Position numbers and translations under genes: made by a program
The notes under the pieces: model-generated
Told to the model about the DNA's origin: nothing
The model's input: the letters and a program-made list of their open reading frames with translations, nothing else
The model's database searches: none
In this document: positions 7,244 through 15,999 of the stretch, one piece after another
Layout of the letters: each line of letters begins with the position of its first letter
How positions within the stretch are numbered: position 1 is the first letter of the stretch
Origin: Kiritimatiellia bacterium
GTDB lineage: Bacteria > Verrucomicrobiota > Kiritimatiellia > RFP12 > UBA1067
Length of the DNA: 47,286 bases
Assembly (NCBI GenBank): GCA_018384485.1
Contig: JAHBAE010000097.1
Location: forward strand, 1-47,286
Reading direction: 5' to 3'

Positions 7244-7254
7244 AGTATACCAAA
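7244..7254 (-). promoter_or_regulatory. Extended -10 promoter of the hydG-like gene
   Basis: The minus strand reads TTTGGTATACT. A leader of roughly 13 nt follows, containing the AAAGGA ribosome-binding site. Unlike four other copies of this element it drives a normal leadered mRNA. Confidence 0.6.
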
Positions 7255-7257
7255 TTT

Positions 7258-7285
7258 GCGCTAATCCGTGCGCATCGGTTAGCGC
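7258..7285. promoter_or_regulatory. Dyad-symmetric element over the -35 region of the hydG-like gene
   Basis: GCGCTAA at 7258-7264 and TTAGCGC at 7279-7285 are exact inverse complements. Inside them CCG (7266-7268) pairs with CGG (7276-7278), around the self-complementary centre TGCGCA. The element lies 9-36 bp upstream of the predicted -10, exactly where -35 would be, and suits a repressor or activator site. A hairpin of a dispersed repeat is the alternative. Confidence 0.45.
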
Positions 7286-7338
7286 CCCGCCTGCACACGC
7301 GAGTAAATACATCCTTCAACCTATTCACTATTCACTTA

Positions 7339-7347
7339 TGATATAAT
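7339..7347 (+). promoter_or_regulatory. Extended -10 promoter of rlmN (leaderless)
   Basis: TGATATAAT followed by ACGCACCA and the ATG at 7356. The gap is 8 nt with no ribosome-binding site. Just upstream is a direct repeat of CTATTCA (7321 and 7329) that could affect the -35 region. Confidence 0.65.
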
Positions 7348-7355
7348 ACGCACCA

Positions 7356-8396
7356 ATGACAAAACCCGCCTGGAGTATTCTGCCGGACGAGTGGAAACCG
7401 ATCTTAAAAGATCGGGGACTTCGCGCATTCAGAGCAGATCAGATTCTACAGTCGTTGTATCGCGATTGCATACTTGACTGGGATGGAGCTACTACGCTCC
7501 CAAAAGATTTTCGGGAAACTCTCAAAAAAGAGTTTCCAATCACGCATTTCGAGATTTCAGCAGTCTCGGAATCGGAAGACGGAACAAAAAAACTTCTTGT
7601 CACTTTCGATGATTCCGAAGCCGTTGAAACTGTGCTTATCCCTGCAAGAGAGCGCTTTACTCAGTGTATTTCAACACAAGTTGGCTGCGCTATGGGATGC
7701 GCTTTTTGCGCAAGCGGCTCATGCGGGCTTGTCAGGTCGCTCAGTGCCGATGAAATAGTCGCGCAGTATATGGCAGGGCGCACATTCGGTGAGATTACTA
7801 ATATCGTCGTAATGGGTATGGGTGAGCCCTTCATGAATTACGACGAAACGATGAAGGCCCTTAAACTTATCAATGCTGGACGTGGGCCAAATATCGGAGC
7901 GCGGCATATAACGATTTCCACCTGCGGAATCGTCCCTGGCTTTGCAAAGCTCGCCGCAGAAGGAATCCAGTTTGAGCTTTCCGTATCCCTCCACGCGCCA
8001 AATGACGAAATCCGCTCGCTTCTGATGCCGGTAAATAAAAGATGGCCGATGAAAGAGCTTCTTCAATCCTGCGCCAACTACACTAAAGAAACGAAACGGA
8101 TTATCACTTTCGAGTATACTGTAGTTGCCGGCCTTAACGACTCGCGCGCGGCTGCAGAAGAGCTTGCAAGGGCAGTTAAAAAAGTGCCCATGGCGAAAGT
8201 GAACCTCATTCCCCTCTCTCCAGTATCCCATAGGCCAGACTTTAAAACACCTGACGACAAAACAATGCTGATGTTCCTCGATGTTCTTATGAAAAACGGC
8301 GTTCAGACGATGCTCAGGCGCAGCCGCGGCAAAGACGCAAACGCCGCATGCGGACAATTGCGCCTCAAAAGAAACGCAGAAAAGCAGAGCTTGTAG
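7356..8396 (+). CDS. rlmN: Dual-specificity 23S rRNA A2503 / tRNA A37 C2-methyltransferase RlmN
   Basis: 346 residues, normal for RlmN. It methylates C2 of adenine 2503 in 23S rRNA, and in many bacteria A37 of some tRNAs, by a radical SAM mechanism through a methyl-cysteine intermediate. The cluster motif is VGCAMGCAFCASG (C-x3-C-x2-C). Following are VVMGMGEPFMNYD, ITISTCGIVPG and SLHAPNDEIRSLLMPVN, all typical of the family. The C-terminal tail RRSRGKDANAACGQLR includes the Cys that carries the transferred methyl group. Start ATG 7356 gives the expected N-terminal region (LKDRGLRAFRADQIL). The SNF2 gene follows after 5 nt. Confidence 0.95.
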   Translation: MTKPAWSILPDEWKPILKDRGLRAFRADQILQSLYRDCILDWDGATTLPKDFRETLKKEFPITHFEISAVSESEDGTKKLLVTFDDSEAVETVLIPARERFTQCISTQVGCAMGCAFCASGSCGLVRSLSADEIVAQYMAGRTFGEITNIVVMGMGEPFMNYDETMKALKLINAGRGPNIGARHITISTCGIVPGFAKLAAEGIQFELSVSLHAPNDEIRSLLMPVNKRWPMKELLQSCANYTKETKRIITFEYTVVAGLNDSRAAAEELARAVKKVPMAKVNLIPLSPVSHRPDFKTPDDKTMLMFLDVLMKNGVQTMLRRSRGKDANAACGQLRLKRNAEKQSL

Positions 8397-8401
8397 AATC
8401 A

Positions 8402-10927
8402 ATGGTAAAAAGCGGCATCAGCAGAGAAGAGCTTATAAACTGGGGCGGCGAGGAAGTTTTCAACCAAGCCCTTGCGCTATGCAACTCAGGTGACGTCAAA
8501 GACGTCGTATACGACGATGAAAAACTTACCGTATCAGGAAAAATAGTTCAACCGAGCGGCTTTGAAATGCCCGTCTCGCTAAAACTTCTTGAAAACGAAA
8601 GAATACAATCTCTCTGCCCGTGCGTGACTAACCAGCGCTACGGCAGAATATGCCCCCATGTGGTGGCAATCGGAATAGCCTGCCATATTCTCGAGATGGA
8701 TCCTCCCGAAGAGAAAGAAACTCCTCTCAAAGAGAAAGAGAATGAGGCGAAAATAGAAGACGAATTTATTGAAGTTCCTGCAAAGCCGCGTTTCTTTGCG
8801 TATCTCTCCGGCTCGCGCGCTTCTCTTTCCATCTCCGTCAATGCGAAATACGGCGATATCTCCTTCCCGGCGTGTTCCGTGCAACCGCCGCGCACCGTGT
8901 GGATGGAAGATGAGGACGATCCGCTCGTAAGGCGAGTCAGAAGCATTGCTGCAGAACGTGCGGCAATTAAAAAACTTCTAAAATGGGGCTTTGAACCGGG
9001 TTACAGCGAAGGCGATTTGAGGCATTTTATATCCGACCCTCAGAAAGTCCTCACATTTCTCGGTGCAGGCATCCCGGAATTATGCCGCCTTTCATGGAGA
9101 TTCGAATTTAATGAGCCTCTTACGAAGCTGACAAATCAGATGGATTCCATCGTTCCTGTGGTTACCATCAAAGATGCTGCCGGCGGAGCCTTCGATGTTC
9201 ATTATACGTTTGACGCGAATGGAAAATCAATATCCCCCGCAGAAGTGCAGGCCGCCCTCAATAGAGGTGACGGCTATCTCATGCGCGAAGGGAGAGTGAT
9301 TCTCTTAGATTCAGGAGGCATAGAAGCTCTCAGAGATGTTTTCAGCGACTGTGCCCCAAGCCAGAATGGCGCTGAGCGCGGTTGGTTCCGCGTCAAGGCT
9401 ACCTACGCGCCATACGTAAAAAGCTCGCTCGATTTGGTGGATTGCGAAGTTAACGCATCTCGTGCTAAATACTGGCGCACAATGACGCGGCAACATACGG
9501 CAGGAAACAATGCAAAATTCGAGCCTGTGCCGCTCGGGCGCCTTGAAAAGATTCTCCGCCCATATCAAAAACAAGGCGTATATTGGATGCGCTTTCTTGA
9601 AAACGCTGGTCTTTCAGGGCTTCTTGCCGATGAGATGGGGCTTGGAAAAACCATTCAAACTCTCGCATGGCTGTCGATGACGCGAAGCGACCCAAGAGCG
9701 CATGATGAAAACGGGAAAAATTTACCTGCGCTCATTGTCTGCCCCACTTCGCTCGTGCGCAACTGGGAGGCGGAAGCGGAGCGTTTCACGCCACACTTGA
9801 AAACACTCGTCGTCTCCGGGCCCGACCGCGCAAAAAACTTCGGCTCATTCGATCGTTACGATATTATCATAACATCATACGCCCTTCTCCAGCGCGATTT
9901 CGATTCCGCATACCTGGGGCAAGTTTTCTCGGCAGTCGTGCTTGACGAAGCGCAAAACATCAAAAACCGTCAGACGCGCAACGCGAAATCCGTCAAAAGC
10001 ATAAATTGCATACAGCGTCTTGTTTTGACGGGAACTCCCGTTGAAAACTCTGTTACCGATGTATGGTCGATATTCGATTTTCTTATGCCAGATTACCTCG
10101 GCGACTATGAAACATTCAGAGACACTTTCGAGTATCCGATTTTAGACGGCGAAAACGCTGAATCGACTCTTCTTCGTTTAAAAAGAAAAATTGCGCCGTT
10201 CATTCTCAGAAGGCTTAAAAAATCAGTAGCGAAGGATCTTCCCGACAAGATCATCAAGATCTCTTACTGCCCGATGTCGGATGATTCTCAAAGAGAATAC
10301 ACCAAAGCCCTTTTGTCGGCCCGCACGCAGGCAGGCGACATCATCAAGGCAAAAGGTTTTAAAAAGTCGCGCTTTGAACTTCTCTCGCTTTTAATGAAGC
10401 TCCGGCAAATAGCGTCCCGCGCAAAAATCGACACATTCATGGAGCAGCTTCTCCAGGCCGTTGAAAGCGGGCACAAGATACTCGTTTTTTCACAGTTCGT
10501 AAAAATGCTTTCGCTTTTACAAAAGCGCCTTCAAGAAGCAGGCATTGCATATTGCTATCTCGACGGCTCCACAAAAGACCGGATTGAACAATGCAATAAG
10601 TTCAACCGCTCGCCGGAGATTCCTGTATTTCTCATATCTCTTATGGCAGGAGGAACTGGACTTAATTTAACTTCAGCCGATATGGTAATGCACTATGACC
10701 CTTGGTGGAATCCGGCTGTTGAAGATCAGGCTACCGACCGCGCGCATCGCATCGGGCAAAAGAACAAAGTTTATGTGATGAAAATGATTGCCTCGGGCTC
10801 TATCGAAGAGAAGGTTCTCTCCCTTCAAAGACGCAAGCAGGCCGTTATCAGTGCAACCGTCGATACGACTGATGCGACAGTCATGGAAACGCTCACCGCT
10901 GCCGATTTAAACGAGCTTCTTTCGTAA
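8402..10927 (+). CDS. SNF2/Swi2-family helicase with N-terminal SWIM zinc finger
   Basis: 841 residues from the ATG at 8402; an earlier in-frame ATG at 8348 would lie inside rlmN. A SWIM-type zinc finger, CPC-x9-CPH, occurs near residues 63-77. The DEAD-like ATPase half has GLLADEMGLGKTIQT (Walker A), VVLDEAQNIKN (motif II) and LTGTPVENSVTDVWSI (motif III). The second half has ILVFSQFVKML, LMAGGTGLNLTSAD and YDPWWNPAVEDQATDRAHRIGQ in two adjoining pieces. Such bacterial proteins are DNA-dependent ATPases thought to remodel protein-DNA complexes, including stalled RNA polymerase as RapA does. The role here is not specified by context, since the only operon partner is rlmN. Confidence 0.9.
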   Translation: MVKSGISREELINWGGEEVFNQALALCNSGDVKDVVYDDEKLTVSGKIVQPSGFEMPVSLKLLENERIQSLCPCVTNQRYGRICPHVVAIGIACHILEMDPPEEKETPLKEKENEAKIEDEFIEVPAKPRFFAYLSGSRASLSISVNAKYGDISFPACSVQPPRTVWMEDEDDPLVRRVRSIAAERAAIKKLLKWGFEPGYSEGDLRHFISDPQKVLTFLGAGIPELCRLSWRFEFNEPLTKLTNQMDSIVPVVTIKDAAGGAFDVHYTFDANGKSISPAEVQAALNRGDGYLMREGRVILLDSGGIEALRDVFSDCAPSQNGAERGWFRVKATYAPYVKSSLDLVDCEVNASRAKYWRTMTRQHTAGNNAKFEPVPLGRLEKILRPYQKQGVYWMRFLENAGLSGLLADEMGLGKTIQTLAWLSMTRSDPRAHDENGKNLPALIVCPTSLVRNWEAEAERFTPHLKTLVVSGPDRAKNFGSFDRYDIIITSYALLQRDFDSAYLGQVFSAVVLDEAQNIKNRQTRNAKSVKSINCIQRLVLTGTPVENSVTDVWSIFDFLMPDYLGDYETFRDTFEYPILDGENAESTLLRLKRKIAPFILRRLKKSVAKDLPDKIIKISYCPMSDDSQREYTKALLSARTQAGDIIKAKGFKKSRFELLSLLMKLRQIASRAKIDTFMEQLLQAVESGHKILVFSQFVKMLSLLQKRLQEAGIAYCYLDGSTKDRIEQCNKFNRSPEIPVFLISLMAGGTGLNLTSADMVMHYDPWWNPAVEDQATDRAHRIGQKNKVYVMKMIASGSIEEKVLSLQRRKQAVISATVDTTDATVMETLTAADLNELLS

Positions 10928-10929
10928 AA

Positions 10930-11745
10930 TTACTTCATGCCCGCGTTAAAAATGTTCTGCACGCGGACAATAACTTCCCACGGAAAAACGGCAAACACAA
11001 GGCGCTTAAACGCAAGTATAAGAGACGTGAAAAACGGCGGAAAACCTCTCTTGGAAAAATCGTACGCAATTCCTTCGCGTTTAAGAAGAGCTGCTCCATC
11101 CTTTGTCCAGTAACCTTTATGAAGAGCGTCAACACCAGGGAACGTCTCCTCCTCGGTCATAAGAACTGGCCTTGAGTCAAATAAGTCGAACATATAACTT
11201 CCATACCGCTCGAATTCCCAGGCGCTTTTATTTTTGAGCGCGAGATTTTTCAAAAATTGTGCGTTCCAATAACCTGGCTGGCAAGATGCCGCGTAAGCCT
11301 TGTTTTTTGGAAAAACGCGCATTTTAACGCCCTCGGCATTTGGACTTAAATAAGCTTCTCCATCAGCCGGCGGGCGCGGAATCATCCTTAAAAGAAGCGC
11401 ATCCGCGCCTTTCGCCACTTCAAGGAGAGAAATTAGAAGCGAGGAATCGACTTTTTTATAAGGGAAATAATCATTCATTTGAAGAATGACATAAGGAGTT
11501 GAGATTTTCTCTATCGCCTCAACTACGCTCTCACTCCATGACTTACCCTTCCCAACGGAAATGACGCGGTCAAACGCTCCTCCAAACTCACCTTCAAGCG
11601 GGTGTTCTGACTCAGTTAAAAGAACAACCTCAAATGGACAATCAGGCCAAAACTTACGCCATAATTTAATAAATGGGCCGTCAATATCTCGGTATTTGTC
11701 GCAGCTTGTAACAAGCACCGTACAGTCTTTATTGAATTGACTCAT
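10930..11745 (-). CDS. Glycosyltransferase-like protein (putative)
   Basis: 271 residues from the ATG at 11745, which has GGAAAT just upstream; the longer frame to 11799 would overlap ptsI. The N-terminal half looks like a GT-A fold: CTVLVTSCDKYRDIDGPF, FEVVLLTES, STPYVILQMNDYFPY with an acidic cluster at the position of a DxD-type site, then LLRMIPRPP. The middle PGYWNAQFLKNL and WEFERYGSYMF resemble putative capsule or LPS sugar-transfer proteins. I recognise the general class, not a named family or substrate. It is the last gene after ptsI and ends 2 bp from the convergent SNF2 gene, so there is no room for a separate terminator. Confidence 0.55.
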   Translation of the reverse strand: MSQFNKDCTVLVTSCDKYRDIDGPFIKLWRKFWPDCPFEVVLLTESEHPLEGEFGGAFDRVISVGKGKSWSESVVEAIEKISTPYVILQMNDYFPYKKVDSSLLISLLEVAKGADALLLRMIPRPPADGEAYLSPNAEGVKMRVFPKNKAYAASCQPGYWNAQFLKNLALKNKSAWEFERYGSYMFDLFDSRPVLMTEEETFPGVDALHKGYWTKDGAALLKREGIAYDFSKRGFPPFFTSLILAFKRLVFAVFPWEVIVRVQNIFNAGMK

Positions 11746-11767
11746 ATTTCCATAGATATCGCCCTTT

Positions 11768-13555
11768 TTAAAGGACGATATTCTCAAAATCAAAGACATG
11801 CGCTTTCAGCCAAGCGCGACATGCCTGATAAACTTCATCCGCAGTGAGATCGCCATTAAAAGTCTCGTCAAGAAGACCGTATTCATCAAGCTCTGCTCGC
11901 GTCAGACGAGAAAGAATGGCGGAAATAACAGGTATGTAAGTTGCGGACATTGAAAGAACATCAATTCCCATCGCCGCCCAAAGAACGCCGACGACCGGAT
12001 CTGAGGCTGATTCGCCGCACACTGAAACTTTAATACCGCGCCTCTTTGCAGATGCAATAACATTGCGCATCAAGAAAAGAACTGCGGGATTTGTTGGCTG
12101 ATAAAGCGACGCTACCGATTCATTGCCACGGTCGGCCGCCATAACATATTGAACAAGATCGTTTGTGCCGATCGAAAAGAAATCTACGTATTTTGCGATG
12201 GCTCCTGCATTGATCGCGGCGCTTGGAACTTCAATCATTGCGCCCACGGGAATTTCATGATCGTATGGAACGGAATTTGCCTCAAGCTCTTTTTTGACTT
12301 CATCTAAAATCTCTTGAGCTTTCTTTAGCTCTTCGACACATGAAATCATCGGATACATAAGCTGGACTTTGCCGAATGCAGACGCCCTCAAAATAGCCCT
12401 AAGCTGAGTTTTGAACACAGCCTTGTTGTGAAGAAGGTAGCGTATTGACCTATCTCCAAGAAAAGGATTTTCTTCCTTGCGAGTGATTCCGCGCACGATT
12501 TTATCGCCGCCTATGTCAAGAACGCGTATCGTTATAGAGGCATTTTCACCAAGTGTATTCGTAAAGCGCGCGGCATCACGATATGCTCTAAATTGCTCTT
12601 CTTCTGAAGGCTCATGCTCTCTATTAAGCCAAAGATATTCACTTCTGTAAAGGCCGACACCACGTGCGCCGTGTTCGCGAAGTCTGCTTATTGGAACACC
12701 TGGGTGGACGTTTGCGAAAATCAGAATTTCACCGCCGTCTTTAAGCGTGCATACAGGCGAGCCATCCGCGGCGGCTTCTGAAATCTCTCTTTCGCGTTCG
12801 TAAAGATCGGCATATTCGCGTATTGTTCTGGCATCGGGACAAATTGTGACAGTGCCGTTCGCCCCGTCTATCGCCACTCTCTCGCCTGCGCGGACAGAGG
12901 AAGTGATATCTCCAAGCCCTGTAACCGCAGGAATGCCCATTGCTCTTGCGAGCAAAGCCACATGGCTTGTAGGAGAGCCCCCGTTAGTCGCAAACCCGAG
13001 AACGAGATCACGCGGCAGCTGCACCGTCTCGGAAGGAGTAAGATCATCGGCGACAATAATCGAGGGGATTTTGAGCGCTGAAGCCATATTTTCGCCGAAC
13101 CCCGAAAGAACGCTTAAAAGCCTGCGCTCAAGATCGTCAAGATCTCGAACTCTTTCGCGGAAATAAGAATCGTTCATCTGCTCAAACTTGCCGCGCGCTT
13201 CGGCATAGGCAGATCGAACGGCCGACTCAGCATTTACCAGCCCCTTGCGAATGCGATCCTCGATTTGACTAATAAGCTCAATGTCTTCAAGAAGCATGAT
13301 GTGACACTCAAAAACCATCGCATCATCACGGGACGATCTTTCTTTCAGGGTTGAAATTATACCCTCGACATCTCTTTTTGCTTCGTTGATTGCGCGACGA
13401 AAACGCAGAACCTCATCTTCGACGCGGTCGGGCTCGATGGAATATTCGGCGATATTGACCTTGCCGTTGCCGCGGCAGATGAAAACAGGCCCCACGGCGA
13501 AGCCGCGAGAAGTCGCAAGCCCCGTCATGACGCGCATTTTCTTATTTGATGACAC
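11768..13555 (-). CDS. ptsI: Phosphoenolpyruvate-protein phosphotransferase (PTS enzyme I)
   Basis: 595 residues, near the family norm of about 570. Enzyme I takes phosphate from phosphoenolpyruvate onto a His and passes it to HPr. The phosphorylated His lies in GGSPTSHVALLARAMGIPA. The PEP-binding barrel has VLDIGGDKIVRG, GDRSIRYLL, AMIEVPSAAINA, IGTNDLVQYVMAADRGNE and VSVCGESASDP with the catalytic Cys. The annotated first codon is GTG, 2 nt after the ptsH stop. The Met seven residues in (MRVMTGLATSRG, 13537) is an equally good start by family length. The gene is transcribed with ptsH and hprK. No EII gene is visible, so the chain probably acts in regulation. Confidence 0.93.
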   Translation of the reverse strand: MSSNKKMRVMTGLATSRGFAVGPVFICRGNGKVNIAEYSIEPDRVEDEVLRFRRAINEAKRDVEGIISTLKERSSRDDAMVFECHIMLLEDIELISQIEDRIRKGLVNAESAVRSAYAEARGKFEQMNDSYFRERVRDLDDLERRLLSVLSGFGENMASALKIPSIIVADDLTPSETVQLPRDLVLGFATNGGSPTSHVALLARAMGIPAVTGLGDITSSVRAGERVAIDGANGTVTICPDARTIREYADLYEREREISEAAADGSPVCTLKDGGEILIFANVHPGVPISRLREHGARGVGLYRSEYLWLNREHEPSEEEQFRAYRDAARFTNTLGENASITIRVLDIGGDKIVRGITRKEENPFLGDRSIRYLLHNKAVFKTQLRAILRASAFGKVQLMYPMISCVEELKKAQEILDEVKKELEANSVPYDHEIPVGAMIEVPSAAINAGAIAKYVDFFSIGTNDLVQYVMAADRGNESVASLYQPTNPAVLFLMRNVIASAKRRGIKVSVCGESASDPVVGVLWAAMGIDVLSMSATYIPVISAILSRLTRAELDEYGLLDETFNGDLTADEVYQACRAWLKAHVFDFENIVL

Positions 13556-13557
13556 TT

Positions 13558-13842
13558 TTACTGCTCGTCAGGTATATCAAATTTACGATTGACAAGCTGT
13601 TCAAGCTCGTCAAGCGCCTCTTGAGCCTGCGGCCCGGAGGCAATCACCTTCAACACCGTTCCCGCGACAGCCTCAAGCGTCATGAGAGCCATGATTGATT
13701 TGCCCGAGACGGCGTTACCATCTTTCTCAACGGTAATATTCGCATCGAAACGGCTTGCAACCTTTGCGAATAAACCGGCAGGACGTACGTGCATGCCGTA
13801 TTTATTCTGCAGAGTCAACTCGCGTGTAAACTCTTTATCCAT
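13558..13842 (-). CDS. ptsH: Phosphocarrier protein HPr
   Basis: 94 residues. The active-site His is in KYGMHVRPAG, the site phosphorylated by enzyme I. The regulatory Ser site is GKSIMALMTLEA, the target of HPr kinase, and the kinase gene lies directly upstream. Both phosphorylation sites are therefore intact. AAGGAGAG lies 6 nt before the ATG. The C-terminal tail (NRKFDIPDEQ) is slightly longer than in most HPr proteins. Confidence 0.94.
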   Translation of the reverse strand: MDKEFTRELTLQNKYGMHVRPAGLFAKVASRFDANITVEKDGNAVSGKSIMALMTLEAVAGTVLKVIASGPQAQEALDELEQLVNRKFDIPDEQ

Positions 13843-13854
13843 CTGCTCTCCTTT

Positions 13855-14844
13855 TTACTTATTGTTGCGCTTTTTATTTTTCTCCGCTCGCAAACGGAGG
13901 CGTTCTGAAAGATCCTTCACAGGATCCATTCCCGCAAAAAGCAGCTTCTGCTGAAGAACTGCAGTTTCCACGAGATTCACAAGATCTCTTCCCGCAGAAA
14001 CGGGAACAATGATGTTCGGCACATCCACACCGAGAATTTTTTTCACACGACGCGCCTGACCTACACGGTCGATCTCGCCCTCAACTTCCGACAATCTGCG
14101 GAATGAGATAATAAGCTCGAGACGTTTTTCACCGCGCACGGCGGCAGCACCGAAAAGGCTTGCGATATGCATTATACCGATGCCGCGAATCTCCATGTAA
14201 CCTGTTGTCGAATCGGACGCCGAGCCGAAAAGGAAATCGGTGCCAATCTCGCGGCGGATACATGTTAAATCATCGGCAACAAGCGCACATCCGCGGCGGA
14301 TGAGACCGAGAGCCGTTTCAGACTTACCCAGCCCTGGATCGCCCTCCAAAAGAACTCCCGTTCCCGAAACTTCAACCATCGTTCCGTACATCGTTGTCTC
14401 GGGAGCACCGAGCCGTTCGAGAACGAAAGCTGATTCACGATATATGTGGCGCGTTTTCAAGGGCGAAATCATCACGACCGCCCCAAATTCACGCATCAAT
14501 TCAAGCGTCTGTTCTTCAAGCTCGCGATTATTGGCGAAGATGAAGAAATACGCCCCGTGTTCAAGCAGAGAACGTAAGCGGGAAAGCCGCTCCGTCTTAT
14601 CCAGATTCTCTAGATAAGCCGTTTCGGCTTTTCCGATAAGTTGAATGCGCTTCCATGCGTAATGCCCGAAAAACCCAGTAAGAGCAAGGCCGGGACGGCT
14701 CACCATCTGCTCTTCTATGAGACGATTGAGGTTATCCTCGCCTTGAATTATTGTGAGCTGGAGTTTTTCCGCGGCGGCTTCGTAGAAGTCGCCTACGGTG
14801 AAACTCCTGCCGTTTTCACTCGATTTTCCTGGAAGTTCACGCAT
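13855..14844 (-). CDS. hprK: HPr kinase/phosphorylase
   Basis: 329 residues, normal size. HprK phosphorylates the regulatory Ser of HPr with ATP or PPi and reverses the reaction, linking energy state to carbon regulation. The N-terminal domain (residues about 15-140) is followed by the P-loop GDPGLGKSETALGL. Then come CALVADDLTCIRR, EIRGIGIMH and the family signature around RRLSEVEGEIDRVGQ and DVPNIIVPVSAGRDLVNLVE. The C-terminus is Lys/Arg-rich. Finding hprK in a Gram-negative lpt cluster next to hpf and ptsH parallels the proteobacterial arrangement where ptsN sits in that place. Confidence 0.94.
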   Translation of the reverse strand: MRELPGKSSENGRSFTVGDFYEAAAEKLQLTIIQGEDNLNRLIEEQMVSRPGLALTGFFGHYAWKRIQLIGKAETAYLENLDKTERLSRLRSLLEHGAYFFIFANNRELEEQTLELMREFGAVVMISPLKTRHIYRESAFVLERLGAPETTMYGTMVEVSGTGVLLEGDPGLGKSETALGLIRRGCALVADDLTCIRREIGTDFLFGSASDSTTGYMEIRGIGIMHIASLFGAAAVRGEKRLELIISFRRLSEVEGEIDRVGQARRVKKILGVDVPNIIVPVSAGRDLVNLVETAVLQQKLLFAGMDPVKDLSERLRLRAEKNKKRNNK

Positions 14845-14861
14845 GACAGGCTAATCAAACT

Positions 14862-15197
14862 TCAGTTCTTGGCGGAAGCGGCGCGCTGTTTGCGGACGAC
14901 GCCCTTGCGCGATTTGATGCGCATTTTAAGAAGCTGCCTTTCGGCGCGAGCAGCTGCGGAATCGATGACACTCTTGGCGCTCTCGGAAAATTCCTTTGCG
15001 CCGACTGCAGTTGCACCGAGACGATTCGCGACGACTTCAGCCATGTACATGTGCTTCTTTACGTCGATATCGATGACGAGAGAAACTTTCGTCACTTTAG
15101 GGAATCTCTCTGCAAGCTGCTGCATACGCTTCTGGGCATACTCGTTGAGCGCTTCGATGCGCACATCGCTATGTCTCATTGTCACTTCAATATTCAT
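14862..15197 (-). CDS. hpf: Ribosome hibernation promoting factor, short form (HPF/RaiA)
   Basis: 111 residues from the ATG at 15197, which has AAAGGAG 6 nt upstream; the frame open to 15245 overlaps lptB. HPF/RaiA proteins bind the 30S decoding site in starvation and idle the ribosome. The body MNIEVTMRHSDVRIEALNEY, VTKVSLVIDI and KKHMYMAEVV matches the sigma-54 modulation/S30AE fold. The dimerising C-terminal domain of long HPF is absent; instead there is a basic tail (KSRKGVVRKQR). The place between lptB and the PTS genes is the conserved one known from proteobacteria. Confidence 0.88.
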   Translation of the reverse strand: MNIEVTMRHSDVRIEALNEYAQKRMQQLAERFPKVTKVSLVIDIDVKKHMYMAEVVANRLGATAVGAKEFSESAKSVIDSAAARAERQLLKMRIKSRKGVVRKQRAASAKN

Positions 15198-15222
15198 GTT
15201 GGACTCCTTTCTTTTTTGCGTT

Positions 15223-15999
15223 TTACATTCTGAAATTTTCACCAAGATATTTTTCGCGGACCTCCGGATCGCTCACGAGCTCTTCACTCGTCCCTTCACG
15301 AAGAAGCCTGCCGTTATAGACGAGATACGCCCTGTGTACGACTGAAAGCGTCTCACGAACGTTGTGATCGGTTATAATGATGCCTAAACCCTTGGCGGCG
15401 AGGCGACGGACGATATCCTGAATCTCGTTTACGGAAAGAGGGTCAACACCCGCAAACGGTTCATCAAGCATGAGAATCGCGGGGTCACGCACGAGCGCGC
15501 GCGCGATTTCGAGCTTGCGGCGCTCACCGCCGGAGAGCGTGAAGGCCGGCTGCTTGGCAACCTTCATAAGATCAAACGGCTCTAAAAGCTCTTTCGCCCT
15601 CTCATTGCGCTTTTTGCGCGAAAGCGGAAGAGTCTCAAGAATCGACATTACATTATCCCACACGGAAAGCTTGCGGAATACGGAAGGCTCTTGCGCAAGA
15701 TACCCAAGCCCCTTCCTCGCCCGCTTGTAAACGGGAAGACTGGTGATGTCTTCGCCGCGAAAAACAACGCTTCCGCTTTCAGGCTTAACAAGCCCGACAA
15801 CCATATAAAAAGTCGTAGTCTTGCCGGCGCCGTTCGGCCCGAGAATTCCAACGATCTCACCGCATGAGCATTTAATGCCCATGCCGTTGACCACCGTGCG
15901 ATCGCCATAAGACTTCACAAGACCCGTCGCTTCAAGATCTGGCTTTTCGGCGCGTTCTGCCGCCATAGCGCTCATAGCATCCATGATAAAATCGCTCAT
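15223..15999 (-). CDS. lptB: LPS export ABC transporter ATPase LptB
   Basis: 258 residues. LptB powers extraction of lipopolysaccharide from the inner membrane together with LptF, LptG and LptC. Walker A is GPNGAGKTTTFYM, the signature is LSGGERRKLEIARAL, Walker B is ILMLDEPFAGVDP, and the switch His is in ITDHNVRETL. The LptB marker string PVYKRARKGLGYLAQEPSVFRKL is present, split here only by residue spacing. The N-terminus is about 20 residues longer than in E. coli. The start overlaps the upstream gene as ATGA. The gap to hpf is 25 nt. Confidence 0.93.
   Translation of the reverse strand: MSDFIMDAMSAMAAERAEKPDLEATGLVKSYGDRTVVNGMGIKCSCGEIVGILGPNGAGKTTTFYMVVGLVKPESGSVVFRGEDITSLPVYKRARKGLGYLAQEPSVFRKLSVWDNVMSILETLPLSRKKRNERAKELLEPFDLMKVAKQPAFTLSGGERRKLEIARALVRDPAILMLDEPFAGVDPLSVNEIQDIVRRLAAKGLGIIITDHNVRETLSVVHRAYLVYNGRLLREGTSEELVSDPEVREKYLGENFRM

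Noticed and set aside
7719-8402. 227-residue minus-strand open frame
   Set aside because: Antisense to rlmN, with no recognisable domain or ribosome-binding site.
13537-13555. Possible frameshift at the ptsH-ptsI junction because ptsI begins with GTG
   Set aside because: Both reading frames are intact and a Met seven residues in provides a normal start, so no disruption is needed.
14641-15345. 234-residue plus-strand open frame
   Set aside because: Antisense to hprK, hpf and lptB, which are well-conserved families; its composition is that of a shadow frame.
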